From the NCBI GenBank assembly GCA_020348965.1, contig CP070760.1:2258526-2297358 (forward strand): a stretch of 38,833 nt of DNA. The letters are read 5' to 3'. The position numbers and the translations under genes were made by a program. Numbering within the stretch: the first letter of the stretch is position 1; each line of letters opens with the position of its first letter. Under the pieces are notes generated by a model. It did no database searches, was not told the origin of the DNA, and saw only the letters and a program-made list of their open reading frames with translations. Positions 25,339 through 33,702 of this stretch are shown here, piece by piece. Source of the stretch: Candidatus Heimdallarchaeota archaeon (GTDB lineage: Archaea; Asgardarchaeota; Heimdallarchaeia; Hodarchaeales; Hodarchaeaceae).

Positions 25339-28300
25339 ATGCTTATCCAGAAATTACATCTGTTTTCAATAGGTATACTAGCTATCATAATAATTCCACC
25401 TTTTTCCACTCCTCTCCATGGATCTCCAAGCTTTACTACTTCCGAAACACCACCAATATCTCCACAGCTTAATACACATGACTCATCAAAAGTCAATTCA
25501 TTATTTTCATTTGATCCGACTGAAAAAACACATCTAACTCAACTTTTAAACAAATATGATCCAGATTATCTCCACTTTTTTGATAATTTTCCGATGGGTT
25601 ATGTAACCTTTTCACAACACACATTATCTCTATTGCCGCCAGATCTTTATTCTCGTTTACATATTTCTAAAAAGAGGGAAGTTCTTCCATCTATTGACCA
25701 GCTGCGACCTCAATTAGTGACTCGTGGGGAAACTGCTTCAGCTTTACCTGCAAGTATAATTCGTGCTGAGGACTTATGGGAAAAAGGAATTGATGGTTCA
25801 GGTGTAAAAATTGCGGTGATAGATTCTGGAATTGATGGAACCCCCTCTCATGCTGCTTTTACAGATCGGATTAAAATGGAAAAATCGTTTGTTAAAACAA
25901 AGTTTGGTTATGATACCGAAGAAGACGCCAGAGATTATCATGGTCATGGTACACATGTGGCAGGAATTGCCGCTGGAGGTGAGATCATGAAATATCCTGG
26001 GATTGCTTATGGAGCTGATCTATATAACCTTAAGGCTGCAGGTATGAGTGGTTACTCCACACAGGAGTCTCTTATTGCTGCTATCGATGAAGCGATTAAT
26101 CTAAACGTTGATATCATTTCTATATCACTTGGATTTAGTACGTCATATCCCTGGAGTTCAGAGGATGAATTGTCAATTGCAGTTGATACTGCAGTCGACG
26201 CTGGAATAATCGTGGTTGTGGCCGCTGGTAACGAAGGATCGGAAGGAGAATTTTCTTCTATAAGTTCCCCTGCTTCAGCACGGAAGGCTATTACAGTTGG
26301 AGCAACAAATGAAAGCTATGATGTTGCTTCGTTTTCAAGTCGAGGCCCCTCATTCGGTTATAAAGTCGATCCTGATGTTGTTGCGCCAGGAGTACAAATA
26401 GTCGCTCCTTTGGCCTCTGGGTGTGTAATAGAAAGAGCTTATGAAGCTATAGTAAATGTCGAATTAGAAGATTATATTATTTTTTCGGGGACTAGCATGG
26501 CAGCCCCAGTTGTTGCTGGTGCAGTTGCATTATTAAAACAACAATTTCCTTTAGCTTCTCCTTCAGCTATTAGGGCAGCACTACAAGAATCTGCAATCAA
26601 CATGGGCGAGTCCGTATACCTTCAAGGGAGCGGGCTTGTAGATGTTTCGGCTGCATTTACTTTACTTCAAACAACTCAGAAAGATGATAGCTTTGAAATT
26701 ATCACCTCCCTTCCTAAGGCAAGTGGAAATATTGAATTTGCGGACACACTAACCTTTCCTGGTGATAGAGCTCAAATTAATATTCCTCTTATAACAGGAA
26801 TGGGAGGAACAATCATCTTTGAGATTTCTGATCCCATAAAAGCTTTTGTAACTACTGATAAAGAAGCAGATATCCATTTATCTCAGGCTGGATATTATGA
26901 AAAATCCTTAAACTTCAGTATTCCTTTCAATATCGCTCATGGTACCTATAGAGGTAATTTTAGTTATAAATTCTCTGGAACTAGCTATTCGATACCCATA
27001 ATTATTACTGTCAAGCACCCTCAAGCTAAGATTTATTGGGATACACATTATACTGGAAAAGACGACTCTCCCTTCTTCAACTACAGATCCTTAGATAATT
27101 ACAGTACCTCTATTCTACATTTCGATCTGAATGAGTATGAGACAGCCCTAACTTGGGAAAATTTATCTCAAAATGATATTCTGGTTCTTACCGATCTAGA
27201 ATTTCCGATAAGTAGTAGGGAATTCCAATTTTTATCCGATTTTCATGATCATAATGGATCTATTCTTCTTGTAACATCTGGTTTTCCTTACTATAATCCA
27301 TACCCATATATTAAGCTCTCAGAAGTTCTTGACATTCCAATAGATTTTAGTAATCGTATTGATCTTATCAATTACACTGATGATGGTAGGAGTCGGAGTA
27401 TCATTCCCTTGGTTAATAAAACTTCCGAGATACGTTGGGACTCGGAAAACCCTCTGTTCAAAGGAGTTGATAAACTTCCTCTCGACACAGGAACAGGGAT
27501 TAAAGTCAATCAAAGTAGTCCCCATATTAAATATCTTGTACAAGATAAGAGTTCTTACTCAGTTCTTGCAGCCTATGAACCTCCAAACAAAGGCAAAATT
27601 CTGTTTTTAGGAAGTGACCTTTGGTTACATCACTCTTATCTCTCAACGGTTGATGGTCAGGCTTTTATAAACAATATTTTCACTTGGTTAAAACCTGAAT
27701 ACAATCTAACAATTAATTCACGAATTTCTCAATTTCCTCGCAAGTTAGACCTGTCGGTATATTACTCTAGTCAGTTCTCTCTGTTACTAAGTATCACTTT
27801 CTCGAATGGTACATCTATAGAGACTTTCCTTCATTATAATACCACATTAGAACATCATTACCTGGAACTACCATTAGGAACCCAACCAAGTCAAGATATT
27901 GATATTGGAATAAAGGACAGTAATTCCTTACTTAAGACCTTTAGTCTATTATCATTACCTTCAAATGCTTATCCCAACGTAAGTGAGATACAGGTAGATT
28001 TTCTTGCAACTTCTAATGTTTCGATTCCATCTTGGGCTGATGAATCTTCTGATTCAGTGATAGATCAAGGAATAGATTTTTCAATAATCCATTCTCCATC
28101 AAGTTTAATTTACTCTGTCCTAATGATTTCTAGCCAGCTCGAAGAAACACTAACTGTGTTAGTTCCCCCCATTGACAGCATGTCAGAAATTGTAAGTGAA
28201 ACGAACTTCCTTGTGGACTCACTTACTCAGCAATCGATATCTTGGGAGGTACCTACTAGTTTTTCTACAGGTTATTATTCTTATGAAATCTATGTGTGGT

Positions 28301-29049
28301 TTGAGATAAGTGACAATGTATTTCTTTTGTTGGAGACGGATCAAGGATTTTTCTTCATATCTGACCCTGAACCAACTCTTGATGTACAGAGTAAGATTCG
28401 AGGAAAAACCTTGGATGTTTACAGGGGAATTGAGACTTCTGAAGACGTACCTACTTGGAATCCAGGGGAAACAGTTGAATTGAGATTAATTGGTAAAGAT
28501 ACCAATTCGGATGAATTTGAGGTATATGTCCAGCTAATCCATTATTATTTATGGTTTGCAGATTCTATTGTCTTAGATTTTTTTGATATACCATCTTCTA
28601 CCTCTAATAAAAGTGAAAACATTGGAGCTTTTTCAGTACCCACTCATCCGATTCCTTTGCCTGAAGATGAGGAATATTATGTAGAGATTACAGACGAGCT
28701 ATTTGTCCTCTTAATTTTCGTAAGAGATAAGCAGGGAAATTATAATATTGAGGTTATTTACTTTTTCATAGGATTTTCAAGTTATTTCGATCCAGTAATC
28801 CTTGTTTTTTCAGCTGTACTGGGGATGGTTGTCATATCTGGCGTCGCCATTTTCTTGAGCAGAAGACGACGCTCAAAAACCAGCTATTACTCGGAATCTT
28901 TCAATTATCGTCTCGCTGCTCTTGAAAGGCCGAGTTTCGAATGGAAACAATGCCAAAATTGTGGGACGAGAATTGTACGAGAAGCGTTGTTTTGTAGTTC
29001 ATGTGGAACCCCACTACCCTCTGAAAAGCAGGACGAAAAATTTACCTGA
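25339..29049 (+). CDS. Cell-surface subtilisin-like (S8) protease with C-terminal TM and cytosolic zinc ribbon
   Basis: A 1236-residue protein. A signal peptide (about 1-28) and a propeptide-like region precede the S8 catalytic domain (about 140-420). The triad is complete: D162 (AVIDSGIDG), H203 (GHGTHVAG) and S386 (SGTSMAAP), with oxyanion Asn298 (AAGNEGS). After the protease come about 700 residues of beta-rich extracellular sequence, with a DUF4350/GATase-like stretch (NDILVLTDLEFP, GSILLVTSG) near 615-650. A transmembrane helix follows at about 1152-1174, then the stop-transfer cluster SRRRRS. The last 60 residues should be cytosolic and carry a zinc ribbon, C1205-x2-C1208-x10-C1219-x2-C1222. 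The protease therefore faces outside while a metal-binding tail faces inside. Confidence 0.9.
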   Translation: MLIQKLHLFSIGILAIIIIPPFSTPLHGSPSFTTSETPPISPQLNTHDSSKVNSLFSFDPTEKTHLTQLLNKYDPDYLHFFDNFPMGYVTFSQHTLSLLPPDLYSRLHISKKREVLPSIDQLRPQLVTRGETASALPASIIRAEDLWEKGIDGSGVKIAVIDSGIDGTPSHAAFTDRIKMEKSFVKTKFGYDTEEDARDYHGHGTHVAGIAAGGEIMKYPGIAYGADLYNLKAAGMSGYSTQESLIAAIDEAINLNVDIISISLGFSTSYPWSSEDELSIAVDTAVDAGIIVVVAAGNEGSEGEFSSISSPASARKAITVGATNESYDVASFSSRGPSFGYKVDPDVVAPGVQIVAPLASGCVIERAYEAIVNVELEDYIIFSGTSMAAPVVAGAVALLKQQFPLASPSAIRAALQESAINMGESVYLQGSGLVDVSAAFTLLQTTQKDDSFEIITSLPKASGNIEFADTLTFPGDRAQINIPLITGMGGTIIFEISDPIKAFVTTDKEADIHLSQAGYYEKSLNFSIPFNIAHGTYRGNFSYKFSGTSYSIPIIITVKHPQAKIYWDTHYTGKDDSPFFNYRSLDNYSTSILHFDLNEYETALTWENLSQNDILVLTDLEFPISSREFQFLSDFHDHNGSILLVTSGFPYYNPYPYIKLSEVLDIPIDFSNRIDLINYTDDGRSRSIIPLVNKTSEIRWDSENPLFKGVDKLPLDTGTGIKVNQSSPHIKYLVQDKSSYSVLAAYEPPNKGKILFLGSDLWLHHSYLSTVDGQAFINNIFTWLKPEYNLTINSRISQFPRKLDLSVYYSSQFSLLLSITFSNGTSIETFLHYNTTLEHHYLELPLGTQPSQDIDIGIKDSNSLLKTFSLLSLPSNAYPNVSEIQVDFLATSNVSIPSWADESSDSVIDQGIDFSIIHSPSSLIYSVLMISSQLEETLTVLVPPIDSMSEIVSETNFLVDSLTQQSISWEVPTSFSTGYYSYEIYVWFEISDNVFLLLETDQGFFFISDPEPTLDVQSKIRGKTLDVYRGIETSEDVPTWNPGETVELRLIGKDTNSDEFEVYVQLIHYYLWFADSIVLDFFDIPSSTSNKSENIGAFSVPTHPIPLPEDEEYYVEITDELFVLLIFVRDKQGNYNIEVIYFFIGFSSYFDPVILVFSAVLGMVVISGVAIFLSRRRRSKTSYYSESFNYRLAALERPSFEWKQCQNCGTRIVREALFCSSCGTPLPSEKQDEKFT

Positions 29050-29126
29050 TCAATATAATATAGAGATAAAGGCTTTCCTGAAAAATTTGGTTACTTTCTT
29101 AGTAATAATAGAGGAATAGTTACATC

Positions 29127-29134
29127 TATATAAA
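29127..29134 (+). promoter_or_regulatory. TATA-like box of the FtsX-type permease gene
   Basis: TATATAAA, a near-ideal archaeal TATA element, is about 110 bases ahead of ATG 29245. The expected start site, about 29155-29160, coincides with the palindrome AGATAATTATCT (29159-29170). The implied leader is about 85 bases. Confidence 0.4.
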
Positions 29135-29244
29135 CTATTAAGAACTGCCCTAACCATTAGATAATTATCTTTATCTTATTCCAACGGTTACTCGTAGAAT
29201 TGCGCTTATTCTATCATTTCTATCTGATAATTATGTGAATCCCA

Positions 29245-32013
29245 ATGCTCAAGTTAGCATTACGAAATGTCACGCGATCAAAGTGGCGTACTTTCCTGTT
29301 AATATTAGGAATCACCCTCACTGTTGCTCTCGAAACAGGAATTGTGGTCACTATTGATACCATTTATGATGACTTTATATTTGATCATAGGAACCATAAT
29401 TATACTGATATAACAGTGAATCCTAAAAATCCTTACAATTGGTTGAATTTAACTACCATTAGAGATTTAACGAGTGAAATAAAGAGTATTTCAGGAGTGA
29501 GACATGCTTCAGAGGTCTATTACATTGCAGCTGATCGTCTTTTTAAAGAAGCTGAGTTTTTTTCTAATGTACTAATTTATGGTATTAATCATAGGTCACA
29601 TCCAGACTTGAAGAGCCTTAATTTAACTGAAGGTTATCGGGAAGTCATTGGAAAATCAATCCTTATTTCGGACAGCATCAAAAACGCAGTGGGTGGCACC
29701 TTTGGACGGAATTTCACCATGAAACCCATTCCAGACCTTGGATTCAAAGGGGCCAATTTGACTATTGGTGGAATTTATTCAGACCCTACTAACTTTGGGA
29801 ACAAAGATGGTTTCACTTTCATATTTGTTGATATTGAGACGATTCGCACTCTTTTTGAGGAAGAAATGATTAATCGAGCTTTAACCTGCGAGATTGATAT
29901 ATCTGTTAATAACCTTGCCAACATTAAGAAAGTGTCAGAAAATATTGAAGATACTATTCGTGATTCTGGTGAGTATTTAGTCTTTGTAGAAAAAGATATC
30001 TCCGAATTACAGGCTATTGGAATTCGTACGTATTCTGTTGCCATGAATCTTGTGATAATTGCTTCATTACTTGTGGAATTCCTATTTACGACAAATTTTC
30101 TGACAATTGCCATTCGAGAACGTCAAAAAGAATATGGCATTCTACAAAGTGTGGGGATTAGCTCAAAGCAACTCATTCTTACTATTACTTATGAGATCTT
30201 AATTTATTCAATCCTGGGTATTATTGCTGGAATCTATGTAGGTGTTGAATTTTCAAATCTCCTTGTAGGTATAGTAGATCAATTTTACGTTAGCCTCGAA
30301 TTTCAAACAATTATTATTAATCCCCCCTCCATTATAGCTATCTCCATTTCAGGAATTGCCGTTGCTTTAATAGCTGGATTATATCCTATATATTTAGCAC
30401 TGAATGTGCCTATTATTCAGAATATTCACACAAGAATGCGAACTGGGAGAATTGTCGAATATGTTGAGAATTGGAGATATTTAGTTTTTGCTGGAATAAT
30501 CCTAACTGCAATAGGATTTTCTTTTGCATTCTTTGTTGGTCCAACCCAGTTTCTAGAGTTTTCGTTAATCTCGAGTCACTTCTTAGTGATCATTTTGTTA
30601 TTCCTAGGTGCATTATTAATTGAAGCTGGAATACTTATTTTTCTACCAAAAGTGGGAGGAAAATTCCTTATTATGTTCAACGATGTTTCACGACAGTTAT
30701 CAATGCGAAATGTAGCCCGAGAATTCCATAAATCACTTTTTACAGTCATGACTGCTACTGTTGCACTAGCCTTCATTATCATGGTTGGAGTTGTCTCTGC
30801 CTCTGTGATAACTAGCGTTCCACAATATTACCAGAGTCAATGGGGTGCTATTGATTTAGTTGTTGAAACCAGCGACACTAATCCTTTTCCCACAAATTTT
30901 ACAGAAGAACTAAATATGAATCCACGCATCAAGAGCTCAGCCTACATTCAAGAAACACGTACAGAGATTGGAGAAGAAAATGGGTATGTTTATGGTGTTG
31001 ACCCACAGCAGTATGCTTTCTTTGGAGAACCTGTTTTTGAATCAATAGTAGAGAACCTAACAGAAGGATTAGATGATCACTCGGATATTAATGTATTAGT
31101 TTCAGATAATCTCTACCGAACCTTGAATGTATCACTAGGAGAAGAAGTATCAGTAAAGGTAGGAACCAATAATTCAGTTAATGTTACGATAGTCGCTGTT
31201 GTTAAAGGAAACGCCTTTTTAGGTAGTGGAAGATACATTTATCTGGCCTCAATTTATTATGGACAGCTTTTCAATTCTACTACCGCTAAATGGTTCATTT
31301 GTGACGTTTTTGACGATATAAAAATTTATGAAGCCCAAACTAATATCACAAAAAGTTATCCGGAATTAAAAGATGTTATCGGTATCCAATATTATCGTAA
31401 CGTGATAAGGAATAGTCTGATCTTCCAAGCGACTCTTTTTCAAGTCCTCTTCCTTGAATCGTTCATTTTAGCAGGGATAGCTCAATTTGTAAGTATTCTA
31501 ATTTCAACTCTTCGAATGGAGAGAGAAATGGGAATTATGCGAAGTATGGGGTTATCAAAGAGAGGGGTTTTCGGTGTTTTCATGGCTGAATCGTTTGCAC
31601 TGGGATTCTCTGCATTAATTTTTGGAGTGGCTGACGGATTATTTGGAGCAGCTCTTATTATCTGGTATATCTCGTTTAGCATTCCAGTTGATCTATTAGC
31701 CAACTTACAACATATTATATTATGGTTAGTAGTTTCGCTACTTTTCTCAATAGCCAGTACTATCATTCCTTCTTATAAGTCAAGTCAAAAAGAAGTTGTA
31801 GCAACCATTGCAGCAAGGCCAATTCGAACGTTTAAGGAAAAGAAAACGGTCAAACTTGAACTCCTAACGTTCATTGATAAAGAAAGAGTATTGGTTCCAG
31901 AGTTCATTAGCATTTTTTTCAAAGTTTTAGTTGTAGCATATTATATTTTCATCTTATTTTTAGCCTTCCTAATAATTAGAGGGATCTTTTTAGGAGGAGG
32001 AATTTCTCTTTGA
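29245..32013 (+). CDS. Large FtsX/MacB-type ABC permease
   Basis: A 922-residue membrane protein with the double-FtsX layout of LolCE/MacB-like permeases. TM1 is near 14-34 (MLKLALRNVTRSKWRTFLLILG, the typical start). A MacB-periplasmic-like ectodomain runs to about 260. The first FtsX block (about 265-395) includes REKQKEYGILQSVGI-like FAIRERQKEYGILQS. A second N-terminal-type segment lies near 485-525 (SMRNVAREFHKSLFTVMTA), with a second ectodomain to about 735. The second FtsX block (about 740-870) includes RMEREMGIMRSMGLSKRG, and a final TM is near 890-915. Such proteins normally work with a cytosolic ABC ATPase in lipoprotein or substrate extrusion or mechanotransmission. No ATPase of that class lies next to it; the Dpp-type ATPases downstream belong to another family. 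Confidence 0.88.
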   Translation: MLKLALRNVTRSKWRTFLLILGITLTVALETGIVVTIDTIYDDFIFDHRNHNYTDITVNPKNPYNWLNLTTIRDLTSEIKSISGVRHASEVYYIAADRLFKEAEFFSNVLIYGINHRSHPDLKSLNLTEGYREVIGKSILISDSIKNAVGGTFGRNFTMKPIPDLGFKGANLTIGGIYSDPTNFGNKDGFTFIFVDIETIRTLFEEEMINRALTCEIDISVNNLANIKKVSENIEDTIRDSGEYLVFVEKDISELQAIGIRTYSVAMNLVIIASLLVEFLFTTNFLTIAIRERQKEYGILQSVGISSKQLILTITYEILIYSILGIIAGIYVGVEFSNLLVGIVDQFYVSLEFQTIIINPPSIIAISISGIAVALIAGLYPIYLALNVPIIQNIHTRMRTGRIVEYVENWRYLVFAGIILTAIGFSFAFFVGPTQFLEFSLISSHFLVIILLFLGALLIEAGILIFLPKVGGKFLIMFNDVSRQLSMRNVAREFHKSLFTVMTATVALAFIIMVGVVSASVITSVPQYYQSQWGAIDLVVETSDTNPFPTNFTEELNMNPRIKSSAYIQETRTEIGEENGYVYGVDPQQYAFFGEPVFESIVENLTEGLDDHSDINVLVSDNLYRTLNVSLGEEVSVKVGTNNSVNVTIVAVVKGNAFLGSGRYIYLASIYYGQLFNSTTAKWFICDVFDDIKIYEAQTNITKSYPELKDVIGIQYYRNVIRNSLIFQATLFQVLFLESFILAGIAQFVSILISTLRMEREMGIMRSMGLSKRGVFGVFMAESFALGFSALIFGVADGLFGAALIIWYISFSIPVDLLANLQHIILWLVVSLLFSIASTIIPSYKSSQKEVVATIAARPIRTFKEKKTVKLELLTFIDKERVLVPEFISIFFKVLVVAYYIFILFLAFLIIRGIFLGGGISL

Positions 32014-32525
32014 AGTAAGGAGGAATCAGAGTTTGACCTTCAATATTGTTGTTTAACTAGGCTGAATGACTTGTGATTTAATCTACAGTCTCTAATACTG
32101 ATGTTTAGGCTTGGACCATAGGTGATATTCTTGTAGCTAAGATATAACGTCCTCATGTTTAGAACTGTTTTACTTTACACTTTCTAATCTTTCTCTAAGG
32201 GTTATTTGTTTCTTTCATTATTTTTGAAGAATTATTCTCCGAACTTCAGTAGAACATTTTATTTTCTGTTGGCGAAAACCATCAACACTTAGCATCAAAA
32301 ACAACTTTTTTATTTTCTTCTCAAAAAATTGTACAAGCCAACATTATTAATTAATAAGCAGAAGGCTAGAATTGTCAAAGGAATTAAACCAAGAGAACTT
32401 GGTAGAGGTTCTTGGTATTGAATTTTCTGTCTTTAAGACCCAGAATTAAGTGGTCAACAGCCTGATTATAAATTTGTAATTGAATGTTCATTGAGGAATT
32501 GAAAGTCTAAATAGATGGGATAGAT
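32014..32525 (+). other. 512-base gene-free region ahead of the transporter operon
   Basis: No open frame of useful length is present on either strand and stop codons are frequent in all frames. The only structure I see is an AT-only 14-base palindrome (TTATTAATTAATAA, 32344-32357) and the TATA-like box near 32466. I see no tRNA or recognisable riboswitch. The unusual length for this compact window suggests a regulatory region or a small unrecognised RNA. Confidence 0.5.
32466..32473 (+). promoter_or_regulatory. TATA-like box of the oligopeptide-type transporter operon
   Basis: TTATAAAT lies 53-60 bases ahead of ATG 32526. The expected start site is near 32497, with a leader of about 30 bases. 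It would drive the five downstream plus-strand genes. Confidence 0.45.
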
Positions 32526-33638
32526 ATGAAATATAAAGAATATGTTGTTAAAAGATTAATCTTACTGATTCCGGTCATGTTTGGGGTTAGCTTGCTGAGT
32601 TTTGTTTTAAGTAACGCTGTTGGTGATCCAATTGCATCTTACGTTGGCCAGAGTGATGACAAGATATCTGAGGAACGAATGGCACAACTACGACATCAGC
32701 TCGGCTTGGATCAACCATGGTATGTACAATATAGCCGTTATCTTGGGCGCTTGTTACAGGGTGACTTAGGTGAATCAGCATCGTACAACCCTCCATTGCC
32801 TGTTCTAGAAGTGATTGTAATACGGTTTCCCGCCACAGCCGAACTTTCAGTTTTCTCTTTGATCATTGCTATTTTAGTCGGAATACCTCTAGGCATTATT
32901 TCAGCCATAAAAAAAGATAAAGTTCCAGATCATATGTCCCGAATTGCTGCGTTATCAGGGGTCTCAATGCCTATTTTCTGGCTTGGGTTGATGCTTCAAG
33001 TTGTCCTTTTCAATGTTAATAATGTCTTAGACAACTCTGCAATCGGTTTTCAGTTTCCTTATCATGAGAGGTGGACTAGGAATGATTATCCCCAACCCAC
33101 TTCTATTTTGTTTGGAATGGTGCCAGCTTCTGGTTTTATGTTGTTAGATAGCATTCTCTTTCTCCCAGCGGATTTTCCTATACTCGATTCGGTTAATACC
33201 AGTTTTTTAATGTTTATTGATGTTCTACTTCACTTATTTCCTCCTGCTTTCTGTTTATCTTGGTTACAAATGGCCTTGTTCACAAGAATGACTAGAATGT
33301 CAATGCTTGAGACAATGCGTCAAGATTACATTTTATTAGCAAAATCAAAGGGATTAACGGAGAGAATAATAATCTACAGACATGCCCTTAGAAATGCCAT
33401 CATTCCCACTCTAACCGTTGCTGGACTGTCATTAGCTGGATTACTAACAGGAACAGTTCTTACTGAGACTGTCTTTAGCTGGCCAGGGCTAGGAAGGTGG
33501 GCTGTCAATGCTGTGGCAAATTTAGATCTTGCAGCTATCCAAGGATTCGTATTAGTTGCAGCTATACTCTATGTATTAAGTAACTTAGGCGTCGATCTTC
33601 TATATGGATTTATTGACCCTCGGATTAGATATGATTAG
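32526..33638 (+). CDS. Dipeptide/oligopeptide ABC transporter permease (DppB/OppB-like)
   Basis: A 370-residue integral membrane subunit. The N-terminus (KRLILLIPVMFGVSLLSFVLSN...GDP) and the LRHQLGLDQPWYVQYSRYLGRLLQGDLG block are diagnostic of the DppB family. The EAA coupling loop is at about 263-290 (MRQDYILLAKSKGLTERIIIYRHALRNAIIP), and TETVFSWPGLGRWAV follows. The C-terminus GFIDPRIRY is canonical. The extracytoplasmic loop between about 163 and 230 is longer than in typical bacterial DppB by roughly 40-60 residues. It starts the operon and pairs with the DppC-like permease 40-64 bases downstream. The family imports peptides or related solutes; the substrate here is unknown. Confidence 0.92.
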   Translation: MKYKEYVVKRLILLIPVMFGVSLLSFVLSNAVGDPIASYVGQSDDKISEERMAQLRHQLGLDQPWYVQYSRYLGRLLQGDLGESASYNPPLPVLEVIVIRFPATAELSVFSLIIAILVGIPLGIISAIKKDKVPDHMSRIAALSGVSMPIFWLGLMLQVVLFNVNNVLDNSAIGFQFPYHERWTRNDYPQPTSILFGMVPASGFMLLDSILFLPADFPILDSVNTSFLMFIDVLLHLFPPAFCLSWLQMALFTRMTRMSMLETMRQDYILLAKSKGLTERIIIYRHALRNAIIPTLTVAGLSLAGLLTGTVLTETVFSWPGLGRWAVNAVANLDLAAIQGFVLVAAILYVLSNLGVDLLYGFIDPRIRYD

Positions 33639-33690
33639 ATATTTAATTGAATAAAAAAATTGGAAAAACTCATTTAATTTGTCAAAACTT

Positions 33691-33696
33691 GGAGGT
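33691..33696 (+). promoter_or_regulatory. Strong Shine-Dalgarno sequence deciding the DppC-like start
   Basis: GGAGGT is exactly six bases ahead of TTG 33703, whereas nothing comparable precedes the in-frame TTG at 33679. This element itself lies within the longer frame and argues for the shorter protein. Confidence 0.6.
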
Positions 33697-33702
33697 TTAA
33701 GA

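Noticed and set aside
32344-32357. 14-base palindrome TTATTAATTAATAA as an operator
   Set aside because: It is made only of A and T in AT-rich sequence, over 100 bases from the predicted promoter; too little information to claim function.
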